DNA of 14,501 bases from an uncultured Bacteroidales bacterium (GTDB taxonomy: Bacteria; Bacteroidota; Bacteroidia; Bacteroidales; Paludibacteraceae): NCBI GenBank assembly GCA_937891905.1, contig CALATT010000078.1:1-14501 (forward strand). The letters are read 5' to 3'. The number at the start of each line of letters is the position of its first letter. The first letter of the stretch is position 1. The position numbers and the translations under genes are program-made. Under the pieces are notes generated by a model that made no database searches, had not been told where the DNA came from, and saw only the letters and a list, made by a program, of their open reading frames with translations. Shown one piece after another: positions 13,604 through 14,501 of this stretch.

Positions 13604-14501
13604 ATGATAAAGAAACTTAGTATTATTGCATGTTTAGTGCTGAGTACATTAGCAACTCAAGCGCAACATCAAGTGATTTCCTTCTTTGATGAAGTAGGAA
13701 GTGCAAGAATCCAGACTGAGGAATTCTCGCAAGTACATGATACGATAGTGAAGATAGAGCATCGTATAGACGATGTTATATGGGCTCGCTATGTGTATCG
13801 CGTGATAGATATGCGTTATAAGCAGAACTATCAGTTGTACTTCCCAACGAAGTCTGATGATGCGGATTACCGTAATTTATTCAAGGTTATTACTGATGCT
13901 GTAGTAGATGGTCTTCCTATTTATGAGAAGAATATGGAAACTATTAAGCCTGATTTTAAGCAGGAACCATTGTCTCCATATTTGATCCCAACTATGTTTA
14001 TGGCAGACGATCCATTGGCAGATTATTCGGATGATCCAACTCACTTTGATATCACTTCGTCTGATGCTATGCTTATTCACTATGATAGTATAGCAGATGA
14101 ATTGTCATTCCACTTCTATCCATTCGAGCAATTGGTTAAGAATCAGTTAAAGTATTTGATTCAGGAGGTTGTATTCTTTAATAAGCATACTTCTCGTTTG
14201 CATACAAAGATTATGGCAATTGCTCCATTGCAGTCAGACAAGATATCAACTCGTGATAATTCCAATATTATGGGTTCTTTGCGCGAGTCAATAATGTTCT
14301 GGATTCCATTTGATGCGTTGCGTCCATACATGGCATTGCAATATGCTATACCTAACCGCAACGAAGTAAAGCGTGTTACCTATGATGAGTTCTTCCAGAA
14401 GCACTTATACACCAGTTATATTGTAGGTGAAGGTAATATGTATAATCGTTGGATTCCTGATTATGCAGGAACGGAAGACCAAGTAAAGAAAGAGCAAGAA
14501 C
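13604..14501 (+). CDS. gldN: Type IX secretion ring protein GldN/PorN (cut by window end)
   Basis: The frame is open from ATG 13604 to the last base, 299 codons with no stop. Residues 1-20 are a signal peptide (M-I-K-K-L-S-I-I-A-C-L-V-L-S, cleaved around T-Q-A-Q). The family signature D-D-V-I-W-A-R-Y-V-Y-R-V-I-D-M-R-Y-K-Q-N, then Y-Q-L-Y-F-P, lies at about 56-80, and F-D-E-F-F-like Y-D-E-F-F and S-Y-I-V-G-E-G-N-M-Y-N-R occur near the end. GldN is a periplasmic soluble protein that binds GldK in a ring and contacts GldM. At roughly 300-360 residues in relatives, the visible part should be most or nearly all of the protein. The ending D-Q-V-K-K-E-Q-E suggests a charged C-terminal tail continuing beyond the window. 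Confidence 0.95.
   Translation, partial: MIKKLSIIACLVLSTLATQAQHQVISFFDEVGSARIQTEEFSQVHDTIVKIEHRIDDVIWARYVYRVIDMRYKQNYQLYFPTKSDDADYRNLFKVITDAVVDGLPIYEKNMETIKPDFKQEPLSPYLIPTMFMADDPLADYSDDPTHFDITSSDAMLIHYDSIADELSFHFYPFEQLVKNQLKYLIQEVVFFNKHTSRLHTKIMAIAPLQSDKISTRDNSNIMGSLRESIMFWIPFDALRPYMALQYAIPNRNEVKRVTYDEFFQKHLYTSYIVGEGNMYNRWIPDYAGTEDQVKKEQE

Noticed and set aside
1..14501. CRISPR arrays, tRNA or rRNA genes, insertion sequences, phage or toxin-antitoxin genes.
   Set aside because: None seen on either strand; the DNA is filled by conserved Bacteroidota genes with short gaps.

Overview
The window looks like a chromosomal segment from a member of the Bacteroidota, most likely order Bacteroidales. 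The evidence is a type IX secretion (T9SS) core cluster in the order porP-gldK-gldL-gldM-gldN, a Bacteroidota-type succinate dehydrogenase/fumarate reductase SdhA-SdhB pair, a fused SpmA-SpmB membrane protein, A-rich ribosome-binding regions, and several promoters of the Bacteroidota form TTTG (or TTG), about 20 nt, TAnnTTTG. I could not assign a genus from sequence alone. No tRNA, rRNA, CRISPR array, insertion sequence or phage gene is visible.

Layout. (1) Positions 1-1420, plus strand: 3' end of sdhA and complete sdhB, the membrane-peripheral subunits of the respiratory fumarate reductase/succinate dehydrogenase. (2) 1475-3190, plus: a secreted OB-fold plus endonuclease/exonuclease/phosphatase nuclease. 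It converges on (3) 3285-4973, minus: a secreted PL1-type pectate lyase with a repetitive Asn/Gly/Asp/Thr linker. The two share a bidirectional hairpin terminator. (4) 5133-6796, minus: an SpmA-SpmB fusion followed 11 nt later by ybeY, ending in a strong hairpin terminator. (5) 6857-8206, plus: a SAM-dependent methyltransferase and a PduO-type cobalamin adenosyltransferase, fired divergently from (4) out of a compact intergenic region with two facing promoters. (6) 8432-14501, plus: a small very acidic DUF2795-type protein, then porP, gldK, gldL, gldM and gldN (cut by the window end), apparently one transcription unit behind a promoter at 8281-8311.

How the parts fit. GldL/GldM form the proton-driven motor, GldK/GldN the periplasmic ring, and PorP an outer-membrane partner of the T9SS. 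The nuclease and the pectate lyase both have an N-terminal signal peptide and end in nearly the same short C-terminal motif (R-N-G-Q-I, then I-x-R, then Y-x-I-x-G). This looks like a T9SS sorting signal, so the window may hold both a secretion machine and two of its cargoes. Fumarate reductase and the adenosylcobalamin-making enzyme are both consistent with the succinate/propionate fermentation common in this order, though that link is inference. I see no wholly new multigene system. The most interesting leads are the shared C-terminal motif, the near-leaderless divergent promoter pair, the acidic protein heading the T9SS unit, and a perfect 16-bp palindrome just before gldK.
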